Assembly (NCBI GenBank): GCA_027422505.1
Contig: JAPQWV010000002.1
Span: 30,668,501-30,732,500, forward strand
DNA length: 64,000 nt
Origin: Craterostigma plantagineum
Lineage: Eukaryota; Streptophyta; Magnoliopsida; Lamiales; Linderniaceae
Direction of reading: 5' to 3'
In this document: in pieces, positions 49,849 through 61,070 of the stretch
Numbering within the stretch: the first letter of the stretch is position 1
Layout of the letters: each line of letters opens with the position of its first letter
The notes under the pieces: generated by a model
Told to the model about the DNA's origin: nothing
Databases searched by the model: none
The model's input: only the letters and a program-made list of their open reading frames with translations
Program-made: the position numbers and the translations under genes

Positions 49849-50431
49849 TTTTCTTCACCGTCAAACAGAAACGAACAAATATAAATTGATTTTGGAATTT
49901 GCTCTCTCTTCCTTCACCCACAAATTTCGCCCCAAATAATTTATTCCTTCGTCCCATTATGAGCCCAAAGCAAAATTTCCTTTTCTTGTTAGAAAACCCA
50001 TATGGGCCCAATAACTTGTTATTAATTTAGAATTGAAGGGTTACATTGGAATAAAATAAAAATTAAAGGAAACAACTGTAAAAAAGAATTAAAATTAATA
50101 ATTTAAAAAGAAAAAGAGAATCAAGAAAAGGCAGATTTGATGATTTAAGATGATCCCATGAATCGATTTCATTCGATTACATCTCACAATTAAATATATG
50201 CTCAATAGTATAAAGGTGGTTTTTTACATCCCAATCGTTGATGCTACTTTTACGGCAGACAAAAGCCATGTATCATCGTATGTACCAACTCACTTATAAG
50301 AAATAAAATTGATTACTTAGCTAATGGTGGTATCTTTTGGTTATCATCATCATCATCTTTATTCTATTTAACTCAACCGCACAAAATAAAATAAATCATC
50401 TTTCTTTTGCCCACTTCAGCCTACGCAGAGA
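49849..50431. other. NDUFA12 upstream region
   Basis: Promoter side of NDUFA12. The sequence is AT-rich without genes. CCATTATGAGCCC and GGGCCCAATAAC occur within 170 bp of the start; site II-type TGGGCC motifs are common in plant genes for mitochondrial proteins. Confidence 0.45.
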
Positions 50432-51092
50432 TAGGGGTGGAATCGGGTCGGATTTTCGAGGTTCTAGAGTTTTTCGGGTCGGGTACCCGATGTAATCGGT
50501 TCGAAACCCGTTGGGTACCCGCGAATTCGGGTTTTTATTTATTTTTTAGAATTTAAATAAGCTTAAATTAAGTTCAATACTTTCAACAATAAAATAAAGT
50601 AAACACCATCGACAATAAATAATTTAAACACTATTAACAATAAAAAGATTCAACACCATCACATCAACAGCAACGATAAAATAAATCCAACACCACGTGT
50701 GCGATGGTACCGCACGGTCAGGTTCGGGTTTATTTCTTTATTTTTTATTAATCTTTTGAAACTTTAGATAAGCTTAAATTAAGTTAATTGCTTCAACAAT
50801 AAATAAATTAAACACCATCGACAATAAAAAAATTTAAACACCATCACTAATAAAATTCAACGCCCATCAATGATAAAATAAATTCAACACCACAAAAAAA
50901 AGTATAAAATAAACGTATTTTTTTCTTTTATTAGTTGGACTTAGTTTTTATGTTTGTATTTTTTCTTTTATTAGTCGGGTTTAGGTTTTATATGAGTTTT
51001 TCTTTTTTATTTGAGCGTCGGGTACCTGATAACGTAGTCGGGTATCGGAATTCTAACCCGATTGTCTAACCCAAACCGGTTGTCCACCCCTA
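50432..51092. mobile_element. hAT-like element with internal duplication
   Basis: The ends TAGGGGTGG (50432-50440) and CCACCCCTA (51084-51092) are inverted. GGGTCGGGTACCCG-type words lie near both ends. The interior holds two diverged direct copies (about 50526-50695 and 50728-50893) with AAATAAGCTTAAATTAAGTT and AACACCATCGACAATAAA. No target duplication is left and there is no ORF. Confidence 0.6.
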
Positions 51093-51354
51093 ACCGGTGG
51101 AGATATCATGTGTCCAATTACTCGAAGGAAAAAAATGGCAAAAGAAAAAACATAATCCAATGAAGAGGAAATATTCAAATATATACCTCCAAACACAAAA
51201 ATCATCTTCGCAAATGATGATTTGCTTTGTCTACAACATAGTGACTATAGAATAGACTAACAATAATAACTTGGAAAAAGAAAATCCACAGACAACAAAT
51301 CCATGCTCGATTCTCCACGACTTTGGAATCCTAAGAGGCTAAGAGCCAAATCAT

Positions 51355-51356
<2 letters not shown>

Positions 51357-51397
<41 letters not shown>
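51357..51397. repeat. (CT)20 microsatellite
   Basis: Uninterrupted CT run downstream of the DUF1635 gene. Confidence 0.95.
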
Positions 51398-51400
<3 letters not shown>

Positions 51401-51579
51401 AATTAGTAAAGATTCCTTAATTTCTAAGACAAACCATCAATGTACACACTCAAAACAAACAAACTGCAATAATAACATAAAAAAAAAACCATCCGTTTTC
51501 ATGATCATGCTTTGTGGGCCAAATTAGCAATAATGATCTTAATCCAAGAATCATTACATCTAAAGCCACCATGAAAAGG

Positions 51580-51606
51580 ATCTCTCTCTCTCTCTCTCTC
51601 TCTCTC
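51580..51606. repeat. (TC)13 microsatellite
   Basis: CT run ending about 10 bp beyond the DUF1635 stop codon; it is GA-rich in the transcript 3' UTR. Confidence 0.9.
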
Positions 51607-51614
51607 AAGGCTAA

Positions 51615-52426
51615 TCAGCTAAGTTGAGTCAATGATGACGATTGTTGGCGGTGGCCGTGAGCAACCTTTTGAAGCTTATTGGGCGAGACTGAAATTTCAG
51701 CGCCGTTGGCCGCCGCGGGGGCTCTCTTAACGCCGGCGCTGCTAGGGGTGTTGGTTCCCGGCGACGATGACGATGGGAACGATGGGATTCCGACCACCGG
51801 CGGAATCTCCGACGAGCTGAGCTGCGGCGGCGGGTGCTGCCACCGCGGAAGAGGTCCGGCGAGGAGGAGCGTCTGTAGAAGAGGGCCGGCGTCGATCACC
51901 GCCTGCAAGAACTTCCCATTCTCAGGCAACGGCTTCTTATTATTGCAGCACAGAACGGTGGCGCCGGAATCCGCAGATTCGTCGCCGCGCGGAGAGGAGT
52001 GGCCAGCGTTCTCTTCGTCGGCGGAGGTTGCGGCGTCGATGGCCGGCGGTGCGATCTGAACAGCCTCGACGACCAGTCGTCTGTTCTCCGTTGCGAGCGC
52101 GTGGCATTTGGACTTAAATTCGTCCCTCTCGTCGACGACTTTAGCTAGCAAGTCTTTTAATTGAATGATTTCTTCTTCTTTTCTAGAGATTTCTTCGTGG
52201 GCTGAGAGCAAAGCTGCTTCGAGCTCCCAATTTGAGTATAAGAGGGAACAATGCTTTACTTCATCAACAGCCTAAATTAATATTCACAAAAAAGAACAAA
52301 AATCTACAACATTAGTAAGATTCTTACACACATCACACTTGTAAGAAGACAACATATTGTATTTATTACCTCTTCTTGACAGTAGTAGTGAGCCCAGCTG
52401 CTAAGAGGAGTGCTTTGTTCTTCCAT
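51615..52426 (-). CDS. DUF1635 family coiled-coil protein
   Basis: Two exons, 52370-52426 and 51615-52271, give 237 residues. The start MEEQSTPLSSWAHYYCQEE is followed by AVDEVKHCSLLYSNWELEAA, then SAHEEISRKEEEIIQLKDLL and VVDERDEFKSKCHALATENR, the heptad-rich coiled coil typical of DUF1635 proteins. The rest is Ser/Pro-rich (PSFPSSSSPGTNTPS) with ISVSPNKLQKVAHGHRQQ near the end. The function of the family is unknown. The small first exon is well supported by the family start and a GT-AG junction. Confidence 0.82.
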
Positions 52427-55400
52427 TTCAAGTAGTGTTTTTAGTGAGTGTTGCAACATAAAGTAAAATGTAGGGATTTTGTTGTAATGAGTTTAGTTTA
52501 TAAGGTTTGTGGGGTTTTTGTAAGTTGTATAGAGAGATGGGACAAACGGTTAGAGAGAAATAGAAGATGCCAAAAGCGAGAATGTTTTGTGTGCTTTTGC
52601 TTAGTTGATTAGTGGTTGGTTAGTTTTATATATAGTAGTTGGATTCATAGTACACGAAGTATAGCTTTTACTCATATAATGTAATGAGATCACTAGTGCG
52701 AAGAAAGAATGTGAATCTGTATTTAAGTTTTAAGACGATTCTATATTCTTATCATTCTCATTACTTTCTTGCCTTCCTTTTTCATTAGGGAAGAGCGACG
52801 ACTTTGTCAAATAAATACAAATATTATCCGAACATGACATTCTTTTAGTCCTATTTAAAGCAGCAACATATAAGTTCGGGTGTGGTTTCATTAGCAATAA
52901 ATGAAGTACTAGAGTAAGCGTATAATGCATGCTACACTTTTTTTTTTTTATTTAGTCGAGGGTTTGATACCCCAATAAAAATGTACAATCTATTTGATCA
53001 AATTTGATGACTTTAAAACAAGTATCTAAGCAGCTTTTCATTCACATCGTAGATAATAAATCACGTTTTTATCATATGAAAAATTAAGTAAAGGTGACGA
53101 CCTTATTGTTCTATAGATTGACTTCTATATTGCGATATATTCCATTAGATAACTAGGTCATGGCACGATTAATAACACTTTTGCTGCATTTAAAATAAAA
53201 TTTTAATAGAATAATTATTTCAAGAATTTATAAGGTATACATGCATGTGAACATGACAAAAAAAATGTGGGATTTGAAATTCTCATGCACGCTACATGAA
53301 ATATTGAATCATGCGAAGATGTATAATTAATAGTTCGTAGCTTTTCATTTAAATCAAACGAAAAATACTACACGTACATACAGAAATGCAAGCGTCATCA
53401 AACACTATCAAAAAATGATTATCTTAAAAACCAAAATCTTTTTAGCTACGTTAAATAATAATAATAATAAGGCTTAGTAACTTATTATTCTCTTATACTG
53501 GGAGGGTTGGAACGAGTACCTAATTAAAAGAGTCACAATTTTAGGATATTAAGTTAAAAATGAATTTAACGATAATTAATCCATTAAAGCATATATAATG
53601 CATTAAAGCATAATTAGAAAGATAACATATGAAGGAGGTAAAATGGTAGGGTCATTTTGAATACCTTTCATACGACAAAGTGAACATTGGAAGAAAAATA
53701 ATAAATAAATATCAATTTAAAAGGTAAAAACATATTGTATAATTTGGACCAATAACCCTTTGTCAAAAGGAACTGCTCCACCACGCGTTAGGGTGGGGTC
53801 CACATAATGATTTTCAATCCATTAGTTTATTTATTTATTCAATTGATATTTCATATACGGACCTACGGTTGTATTATCGGTTACGTTAGTGTAATAATCA
53901 ATTATTCAAGTCATTTCATGCTACCTAATCCAAACATGTGATCTAATTACTCAAAGTATAATTTTTTTCATAATCATGTGATATCTATAATTCTTTTGAC
54001 CCTCTTATGTACAGTCTCAAGTGCATACAAACAACGAAAATCGATGATAAAGTGAAAAATCGAAATTCATAAACATAAATGTACATATATTATGTGCTCG
54101 GCCACTTAACCTATCTTTTAGGGACAATGACAATCCATATATGGATTTTGGGATTTATATCTAAGTAAAAATACCCTACTTAGAATATAGACTTGATACA
54201 ACGTTATACAATCTAATGCGAGTTATGTATATACTTTTTACCTTTCATTGCATTTGTCTAATCATTTCAGATGGAAGAGGAAGACATTATGCTCGCTAAT
54301 TATGACATAACGGAATTAACTGTACTGAAATTAAAGTGCAAGAAAAAAAAGGCACACACAAACCCTATTTTTTTCCCATGCTAATTCAACAAAAGAAAGT
54401 TGTTTCCTCCCACGCTTAACCTTAAATTGTTTAAACGGAATGGTAACACAAGTCTTCAAGCAATATAATGAGTAGGGTTTGAAGTCGTGAAACATTTTTC
54501 GTGTAAAATATAAATGCTACATATGTCTAGAAGGCTTCTATTTGGATCGTCTCTATTTTTAACGTATTATAATAGAAATTAAAGACTTCATCCTAACATC
54601 AATTTGTGATAGGTGAAGTTGATTCTTGTTAAGTTAACTGTGCTTAACAAGTTTTATTTTACAATGACAACTCACGCTTTAATCTCAACAGATCTAGAAT
54701 CGAAACTCGTTTTAGTTCCACATTAAACAATCCCAAAACGAAATAAAAAAAGGAAAAGAAAGAACGAAAATACGTTGGAGCTAGACTACATTATTACTAG
54801 ACTTTGAGTTAAGCAAAACTTGATCGATTATTTCTTTTTGTGTAAGTTGGGAGACGAAATAGTGTAAAAAGATTGAGTCGAAACTAGTAGTTTATCTTCT
54901 TTGTATCCTCATTTGCAACACCGTTTGTGTTTCCCTAATGACATAAGAAAATACAAATTGAGAAATAACTTATCTGCATTGAACTATGGGGTACGATGAT
55001 GTTATTTCTTAGAGTGATCATAGCTTACGATACATATTGGATGGTAAGAACTATTTGTTTCCCAAATAACTTGTAATTCAATACCACTATACATGAAGGA
55101 AATTTCTCTTTAATTTGATTTCTTTTAGTGAAGTTTCAATATATGTTAAATACGTAGACGACGAAGAAAATCTGAAGTATATTGTATCTTAGACAGAAGG
55201 TGGGAAGTGTAAAATAATCATATGCTGAATTATTGTTAAATATGCTAAACAGCTATAATCGATTTGTAGTGAAGCATAATTGTAGTGAAAAATTAGTAAT
55301 TAAAGGTCAAATAATGGAGTCAATAGAAAAAAAAAATCTCGGCCATTGTGCGGTGGTAGGAAAACTCCAAAGATTTTGCCGTTTCTCTTTTACAAGATAG

Positions 55401-55719
55401 TCATATCATATTGCAATAATATTAGATGCAATGATAAACTATATCAGAAACGCGTTTTGACAGAATGATTAATGATGGCACATGTAGCTTTGTTTGCTTA
55501 ATGTCAACCCTTCTTTTTTATATGCCTTGTGGAAAAAAAATTAAATTAAACAATTCGAAGTCACACAAATCTGTACAAAATGGAATCAGCAAAGTTTCCA
55601 ACCTTCAAAAGTTTCACGGCAAAGCTCCAACCTTCAAAATCGAAAACACCGGGCAAATACCTATAATATAATCCGACGAAAGCATTTTGTAAGTATGAAT
55701 TCTAACCCAGTCAAGAGGG
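52427..55719. other. Gene-poor AT-rich region
   Basis: 3.3 kb without coding potential. On the minus strand TATATATAAAAC at about 52625-52636, 200 bp before the DUF1635 start, is a possible TATA box. The rest has scattered poly(A/T) runs and no repeat that I can define. Confidence 0.5.
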
Positions 55720-55739
55720 GGGGGGACATTTTTAAGTTT

Positions 55740-56100
55740 CCATACATAAAATTCCATTACCTCTTAACTTCTCTTGTAACATAAAATCGTGCTCGAGCAC
55801 CTTATTACCCTTAAGGCTCCAAAACTCATTTTCAGCCATATCTGTGAACTTGTTGAGCGATAGCTTGTAGGGTCTCACCTTGTTCGCATTGTGGACATAA
55901 TAAGCCGGATCTTTAAACATGTTGAAGCGTTTGTACTTTTCCTCCATACTCCTTGAAACCTTCCAATGACTTACACCTCTCGTACACATTCCATAACTTT
56001 TCTTCGGTTTCCAGCTCAAAATTTTCAAACTCGAAAGGCTGCCACGATAAACAAAGAATTTCGTCCGACAAAGACAAAATTTCTCATACTCGATAAAACA
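55740..56100 (-). pseudogene. Array copy A: diverged I29 propeptide
   Basis: The minus strand reads VSHWKVSRSMEEKYKRFNMF, then YVHNANKVRPYKLSLNKFTD, MAENEFWSLKGNKVLEHDFM and LRGNGILCMET before a stop at 55732. This is the ERFNIN-type propeptide helix and its continuation. Upstream, the YER and leader part is in another frame, so the copy is frameshifted. The protease domain is absent. Confidence 0.75.
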
Positions 56101-56213
56101 GTAAAACCCTTTTTGAGGGTGTGAGCATAAGAATAAAATGGACTACGTGAATGATGAAGAAGCAAGACTCTTGTACTTATAACTAAGATTGAGTTCGAAC
56201 TTTCTCTCAATAA

Positions 56214-56680
56214 CGGATAGGGCAACAACTGCCACTATAGTAGAAACCGCCCACTAGCTACCTGTAAGATTATCCAAAAAAGAATTTTATTTTGGACGAA
56301 ACCCCTTCCTCCAATCAAAGGAGGGTGGAACAACTTGTAAAGTTTCATACATGAAATTCCCATTACCTCTAAACTTCCCTTGTAACATACGATGATGCAT
56401 GAGCTTCGAATTAGTATAAATGCTCATGTCTGCAAACTCGTTGAGCGTGAGCTTGTAGCATCTGTCCATCTTGTTCGCATTGTGAACATAATGAGCCATA
56501 TCCTTAAACACGTCGAAGCATCTGTACTTTTCCTCTATACTATTCGAAACCTCAGTGGCTTATCCATCTCTCATACATATTCCATGACTTCTCCACGTTT
56601 TCCAACTCAAATTTTCAAAATAGAAATACTATCATGGCGAGGCATAATGCCACAAACCAGATAATTTCTTAAAATCGATG
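56214..56680 (-). pseudogene. Array copy B: I29 propeptide reaching the mature-protease border
   Basis: MAHYVHNANKMDRCYKLTLN, EFADMSIYTNS, then KLMHHRMLQGKFRGNGNFMY and VVPPSFDWRKG, so the frame reaches the mature N-terminus (VPxSxDWRKKGAVT in active enzymes) and stops soon after. Upstream, a stop (TGA where copies C and D have CGA) and a small indel after SH break the leader. At 56214-56268 a short piece of the decayed second exon remains. B lacks the 17-nt deletion shared by C, D and E. Confidence 0.75.
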
Positions 56681-57354
56681 AAACAAGAAAACGCTCGCGG
56701 ATCGGAACAATTTCAAATCAATAGAATCAAACGCAACGAAAAGAAAGGAACTACGTGGATGATGCTAGACTCTTCTACTTTATTTTGATAGATAAGTTCG
56801 CTCTTTTTACTCGATAATCACTAAACAAAGGCATTACAAGAGTACATTTGCTTTGGGTTCGAACTCAACACCATCTACATCCGCTGCGAACGTTAAGAAT
56901 TTCTGAAATGAGATTTGACCCGTCTGAGGTTTGGGGATCGTGTAATTGCACTGTATAGCTCGGAATCGGCTCTGGCTCACGTACAGGCGGACGAGACAGG
57001 GGCGACGAGGACCCTCTAACGAATGCCGAGGGTGTCCGGAAAGTCGCTGAAGTCTTCAACAAGGTGGTGGCCATAGGAGGACGGTGAAAGAATTGTCACG
57101 TAGCAAGAAGGTGATAGGAACTTTCTAACAAAAGGGAATGTGATCTATACGCGAGACGTGTTTCTATACGACAAAGACAAAATTTCTCAGACTCGATAAA
57201 ACAATAAAACTCTTTTTGAGGGTGTGACCAAAGAATAAAACGGACTACGTGAATGATGAAGAAGCAAGACTCTTTATACTTAAAATCTTGTAATTGAGTT
57301 CGTCTTTCTCTCAGTAAACATTAAAGAAAGGCAATTAAAAAAGTACCTTTACTT

Positions 57355-57900
57355 TGTGTTCGGATCCTCGAACAGGTTCTTCCTCCTGGGTCTTAGTTTG
57401 TGCCTCAACACTCTCACTGCATGTACCTTAAACACTGCGGTGGCCATCGGAGGAGATAGAACGGATAGGGCAACAACTGCCACTATAGTAGAAAGCGCCC
57501 ACCAGCTACCTGTAAGATTATCCAAAAAAGAATTTTATTTTGGGCGAAACCCCTTCTTTTCCTCAAATCAAAGGAGGGTGGAACAACTTGTAACATTTTA
57601 TACATAAAATTTCCATTACCTCTAAACTTCCTTTGTAACATTCGAATTAGTATAAATGCTCATGTCAGCCATGTCTGCAAACTCGTTGAGCGTGAGCTTG
57701 TAGCATCTGTCCATCTTGTTCGCATTGTGGACATAATGAGCCATATCCTTAAACACGTCGACGCATCTATGCTTTTCCTCCATACTCCTCGAAGCCTTCC
57801 AGTGGCTTATCCATCTCTCATACATATTGCATGACTTCTCCTCATTTTTCAACTCAAATTTTCGAAATAAAAACACTGTCATGGCGAGGCATAATGCCAC
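57355..57900 (-). pseudogene. Array copy C: 86-residue open I29 frame plus decayed exon 2
   Basis: An open frame from the ATG at 57882 to the stop at 57622 reads MTVFLFRKFELKNEEKSCNM, YERWISHWKASRSMEEKHRC and MAHYVHNANKMDRCYKLTLN, ending TNSNVTKEV. Relative to B, 17 nt are lost after TNS, giving the early stop. The original start is lost: a stop precedes EIIWFVALCLAM. At 57355-57507 an acceptor (TTACAG) precedes GSWWALSTIVAV, matching GSCWAFSTIVAV of active proteases but with Trp in place of the catalytic Cys. Confidence 0.78.
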
Positions 57901-58609
57901 AAACCAGATTATTTCTTAAATCGATGAAACAAGAAAACACTCGCGAATCGGAACAATTTCAAATCAATAGAATCAAACGCAACGAAAAGAAATGAACAAC
58001 GTGGATGATGAGAAAGCAAGACTCTTCTACTTCATTTTGATAGATAAGTTCGTTCTTTTACTCGATAATCACTAAACAAAGGCCATTACAAGAGTACCTT
58101 TACTTCGGGTTCGGACTCAACACCATCAACATCCGCTGCGAACGTCAAGAATTTCTAAAATGAGATTAGGCCCGTCTGAGCTTTGGGGATCGTGTAATTG
58201 CACTGTATAGCTCGGAATCGACTTTGGCCCAGGTACAAACCGACGAGATGGGGCGACGAGGACCCTCTAACGAACGTCGAGGGTGTTCGGAAAGTCGGTG
58301 GAGTCTTCAACAAGGTGGTGGCCGTTGGAGGACGGTGAAAGAATTGTCACGTAGCAAGAAGACGATAGGAACTTTCTAACAAATGGGAATGCTATCTATA
58401 CGCGAGACTTGTTTCTATACGACAAAGACAAAATTTCTCAGACTCAATAAAACAATAAAACCCTTTTTGAGGGTGTGACCATAAGAATAAAACGGACTAC
58501 GTGAATGATGAAGAAGCAAGACTCTTTATACTTAAAATCTTGTAATTGAGTTCGATCTTTCTCTCAATAAACATTAAAGAAAGGCAATTAAAAAAGTACC
58601 TTTACTTTG

Positions 58610-59153
58610 TGTTCGGATCCTCGAACAGGTTCTTCCTCCTGGGTCTTAGTTTGTGCCTCAACACTCTCACTGCGTGTACCTTAAACACTGCGATGGTCAT
58701 CGGAGGAGATAGAACAGATAGGGCAACAACTGCCACTATAGTAGAAAGCGTCCACCAGCTACCTGTAAGATTATCCAAAAAAGAATTTTATTTTGGGCGA
58801 AACCCCTTCTTTTCCTCAAATCAAAGGAGGGTGGAACAACTTGTAACGTTTTATACATAAAACTCCCATTACCTCTAAACTTCCCTTGTAACATTCGAAT
58901 TAGTATAAATGCTCATATCAGCCATGTCTACAAACTCGTTGAGCGTGAGCTTGTAGCATCTGTCCATCTTGTTCGCATTGTGGACATAATGAGCCATATC
59001 CTTAAACACGTCGACGCATCTATGCTTTTCCTCCATACTCCTCGAAGCCTTCCAGTGGCTTATCCATCTCTCATACATATTGCATGACTTCTCCTCATTT
59101 TTCAACTCAAATTTTCGAAATAAAAACACTGTCATGGCGAGGCATAATGCCAC
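58610..59153 (-). pseudogene. Array copy D: near-identical to C
   Basis: The open frame from the ATG at 59135 to 58875 is the same as in C apart from a few substitutions (VDMADMS, VTREV at the end). It has the same 17-nt deletion and the same Trp-for-Cys change in the exon-2 remnant (58610-58765). The near identity over 1.25 kb indicates a recent tandem duplication or gene conversion. Confidence 0.78.
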
Positions 59154-59864
59154 AAACCAGATTATTTCTTAAATCGATGAAACAAGAAAACGCTCGCGGA
59201 TCGGAACAATTTCAAATCAATAGAGTCAAACGCAACGAAAAGAAATGAACAACGTGGATGATGAACAAGCAACACTCTTCTACTTCATTTTGATAGATAA
59301 GTTCGTTCTTTTACTCGATAATCACTAAACAAAGGCCATTACAAGAGTACCTCTGCTTCGGGTTCGGACTCAACACCATCTACATCCGGTGCGAACGTCA
59401 AGAATTTTTGAAATGAGATTCGACCCGTCTGAGCTTTGGGGATCGTGTAATTGCACTGTATAGCTCGGAATCAGCTCTGGCCCAGGTACAAGCCGACGAG
59501 ACGGGGCGACGAGGACCCTCTAACGAACGCCGAGGGTGTTTGGAAAGTCGGTGGAGTCTTCAACAAGGTGGTGGCCATTGGAGGACGGTGAAAGAATTGT
59601 CACGTAGCGTGAAGACGATAGGAACTTTCTAACAAAAGGGAATGGGATCTATACACGAGACTTGTTCCTATACGACAAAGACAAAATTTCTCAGACTCGA
59701 TAAAACAATAAAACCCTTTTTGAGGGTGTGACCATAAGAATAAAACGGACTACGTGAATGATGAAGAAGCAAGACTCTTATACTTAAAATCTTATAATTG
59801 AGTTCGATCTTTCTCTCAATAAACATTTAAAGAAAGGCAATTTAAAAAGTACCTTTATTTTGTG

Positions 59865-60282
59865 TTCGAATCCTCGAACAGGTTCTTCCTCCCGGGTCTT
59901 AATATGTGTCTCAACACTCTCACTGCGTGTGCCTTCAACACTGCGATGGCCATCGGAGGAGCTAGAACGGAAAGGGCAACAACTTCCACTATAGTAGAAA
60001 ACGCCCACCACCTGTAAGATTATCCAAAAAAGAATTTTATTTTGGGTGAAGCCCCTTCTTTTCCTCCAATCAAAGGAGGGTGGAACAACTTGGAACGTTT
60101 CATACATAAAATTCCCATTACCTCTAAACTTCCCTTGTAACATTCGAATTAGTATAAATGCTCATGTCAGCCATGTCTGCAAACTCGTTGAGCGTGAGCT
60201 TGTACCATTTGTCCATCGTGTTCGCATTGTGGACATAATGAGCCATATTCTTCCAGTGGCTTATCCACCTCTCATGGGCTAG
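59865..60282 (-). pseudogene. Array copy E: truncated at its 5' side
   Basis: HERWISHWK joins directly to NMAHYVHNANTMDKWYKLTL, so the ERFNIN-helix segment between them is deleted. The upstream leader has been replaced by unrelated sequence near 60282. The 17-nt deletion is shared with C and D. The decayed exon 2 is at 59865-60015. Confidence 0.7.
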
Positions 60283-60315
60283 AGATAGAAAAGTATAAGT
60301 ACACAAACTGTGAGT

Positions 60316-60532
60316 AATGTTATGGTGCTCACCTTGCTTGAGCACCTTCGTGAGCACCAACCACATCAACGCGTCAAATTAGCTCACAATGTTATTTTTT
60401 ATTGATCTATAGCATACACGTGTGATTAGTGAACCCGTTGGGGGTTGATTTGACATGTTGACGTGGCACAAAAAATGCCACATAACATGTGCCCACGGAT
60501 GGTGCTCACGCCAGGCGAGCACCATAACATTT
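60316..60532. mobile_element. Short MITE with AATGTTATGGTGCTC ends
   Basis: AATGTTATGGTGCTCACC on the left and GCGAGCACCATAACATT on the right form inverted repeats 217 bp apart. A second inner GTGAGCACCA / TGGTGCTCAC pair is present. The flanks TACACAAACTGT (60299-60310) and TACATAAACTGT (60534-60545) may be a target duplication. It borders array copy E. Confidence 0.65.
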
Positions 60533-60919
60533 CTACATAAACTGTATCTTCTATTTTGTAGAAAAAAATTCTTTTTGAAGAAAACAAACGCGTGACAGGT
60601 AGTAAAAAATTTTAAACAAAAGTATAAATATGTGCAATAATCATAATTCAAGTAAAAGAAAATCACTTGTGGTCTGGTACCATCATAAATGCACATTGAC
60701 TTTTTTTCCTTGAATGACACTTGCGAATAGCCACAAATATTCCCAGTGTACTTTAAAGATTATACCTGTTATCAAGCTACATATGCCGCATTTATTAATG
60801 CAACATACCAAATTTAGAAAATACTATTTATATATGGGCTCTCGAATATTTCGTTCATTCCACATCAACTCCATAATTGTAAACGGGAGTCCTCTTATCT
60901 ATAATATATGATTTAAAAA

Positions 60920-60983
60920 CATCATCGCGATTTGTTCTAAAATACGGCAAGTGAATCATCATCGCGATTTGTTCTAAAATACG
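60920..60983. repeat. Direct repeat of 27 bp, period 37
   Basis: CATCATCGCGATTTGTTCTA and its next seven bases occur at 60920-60946 and again at 60957-60983, downstream of the MFS gene. Confidence 0.85.
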
Positions 60984-61070
60984 ATAATTCACTTTCCACC
61001 TTTGGCACAAACCATAAGAAAATAATCCTAAAATTAGCAACACAATTTCAACACAACACAAAAAACCACA

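Larger units (their letters stand above)
55720..60290 (-). repeat. Tandem array of truncated papain-family cysteine protease 5' ends
   Basis: Five related blocks (A-E) carry the I29 inhibitory propeptide of a CEP/vignain-like protease on the minus strand. Blocks B to E recur with a period of about 1.25 kb: the word AAACTTCCYTTGTAACAT lies near 56370, 57624, 58877 and about 60126. A is a diverged copy about 0.6 kb from B. Each unit also contains a short decayed second exon and a noncoding spacer. C and D are nearly identical over the full unit, so they duplicated recently. No unit encodes the protease catalytic domain. Confidence 0.85.

Noticed and set aside
51679..52059. 126-codon plus-strand open frame
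   Set aside because: Antisense of the DUF1635 coding exon.
56865..57074. Minus-strand 69-codon frame starting MATTLLKTSATFRT in the array spacer
   Set aside because: The corresponding frames in the other units differ or are broken, so it is probably not a gene; it may be part of a decayed later exon.
57356..57607. Repeated plus-strand frame (GSSNRFFLLGLSLCLN) at 57356 and 58546
   Set aside because: Antisense of the decayed exon 2 of the array. It repeats only because the unit is duplicated, and no plant family was recognised.
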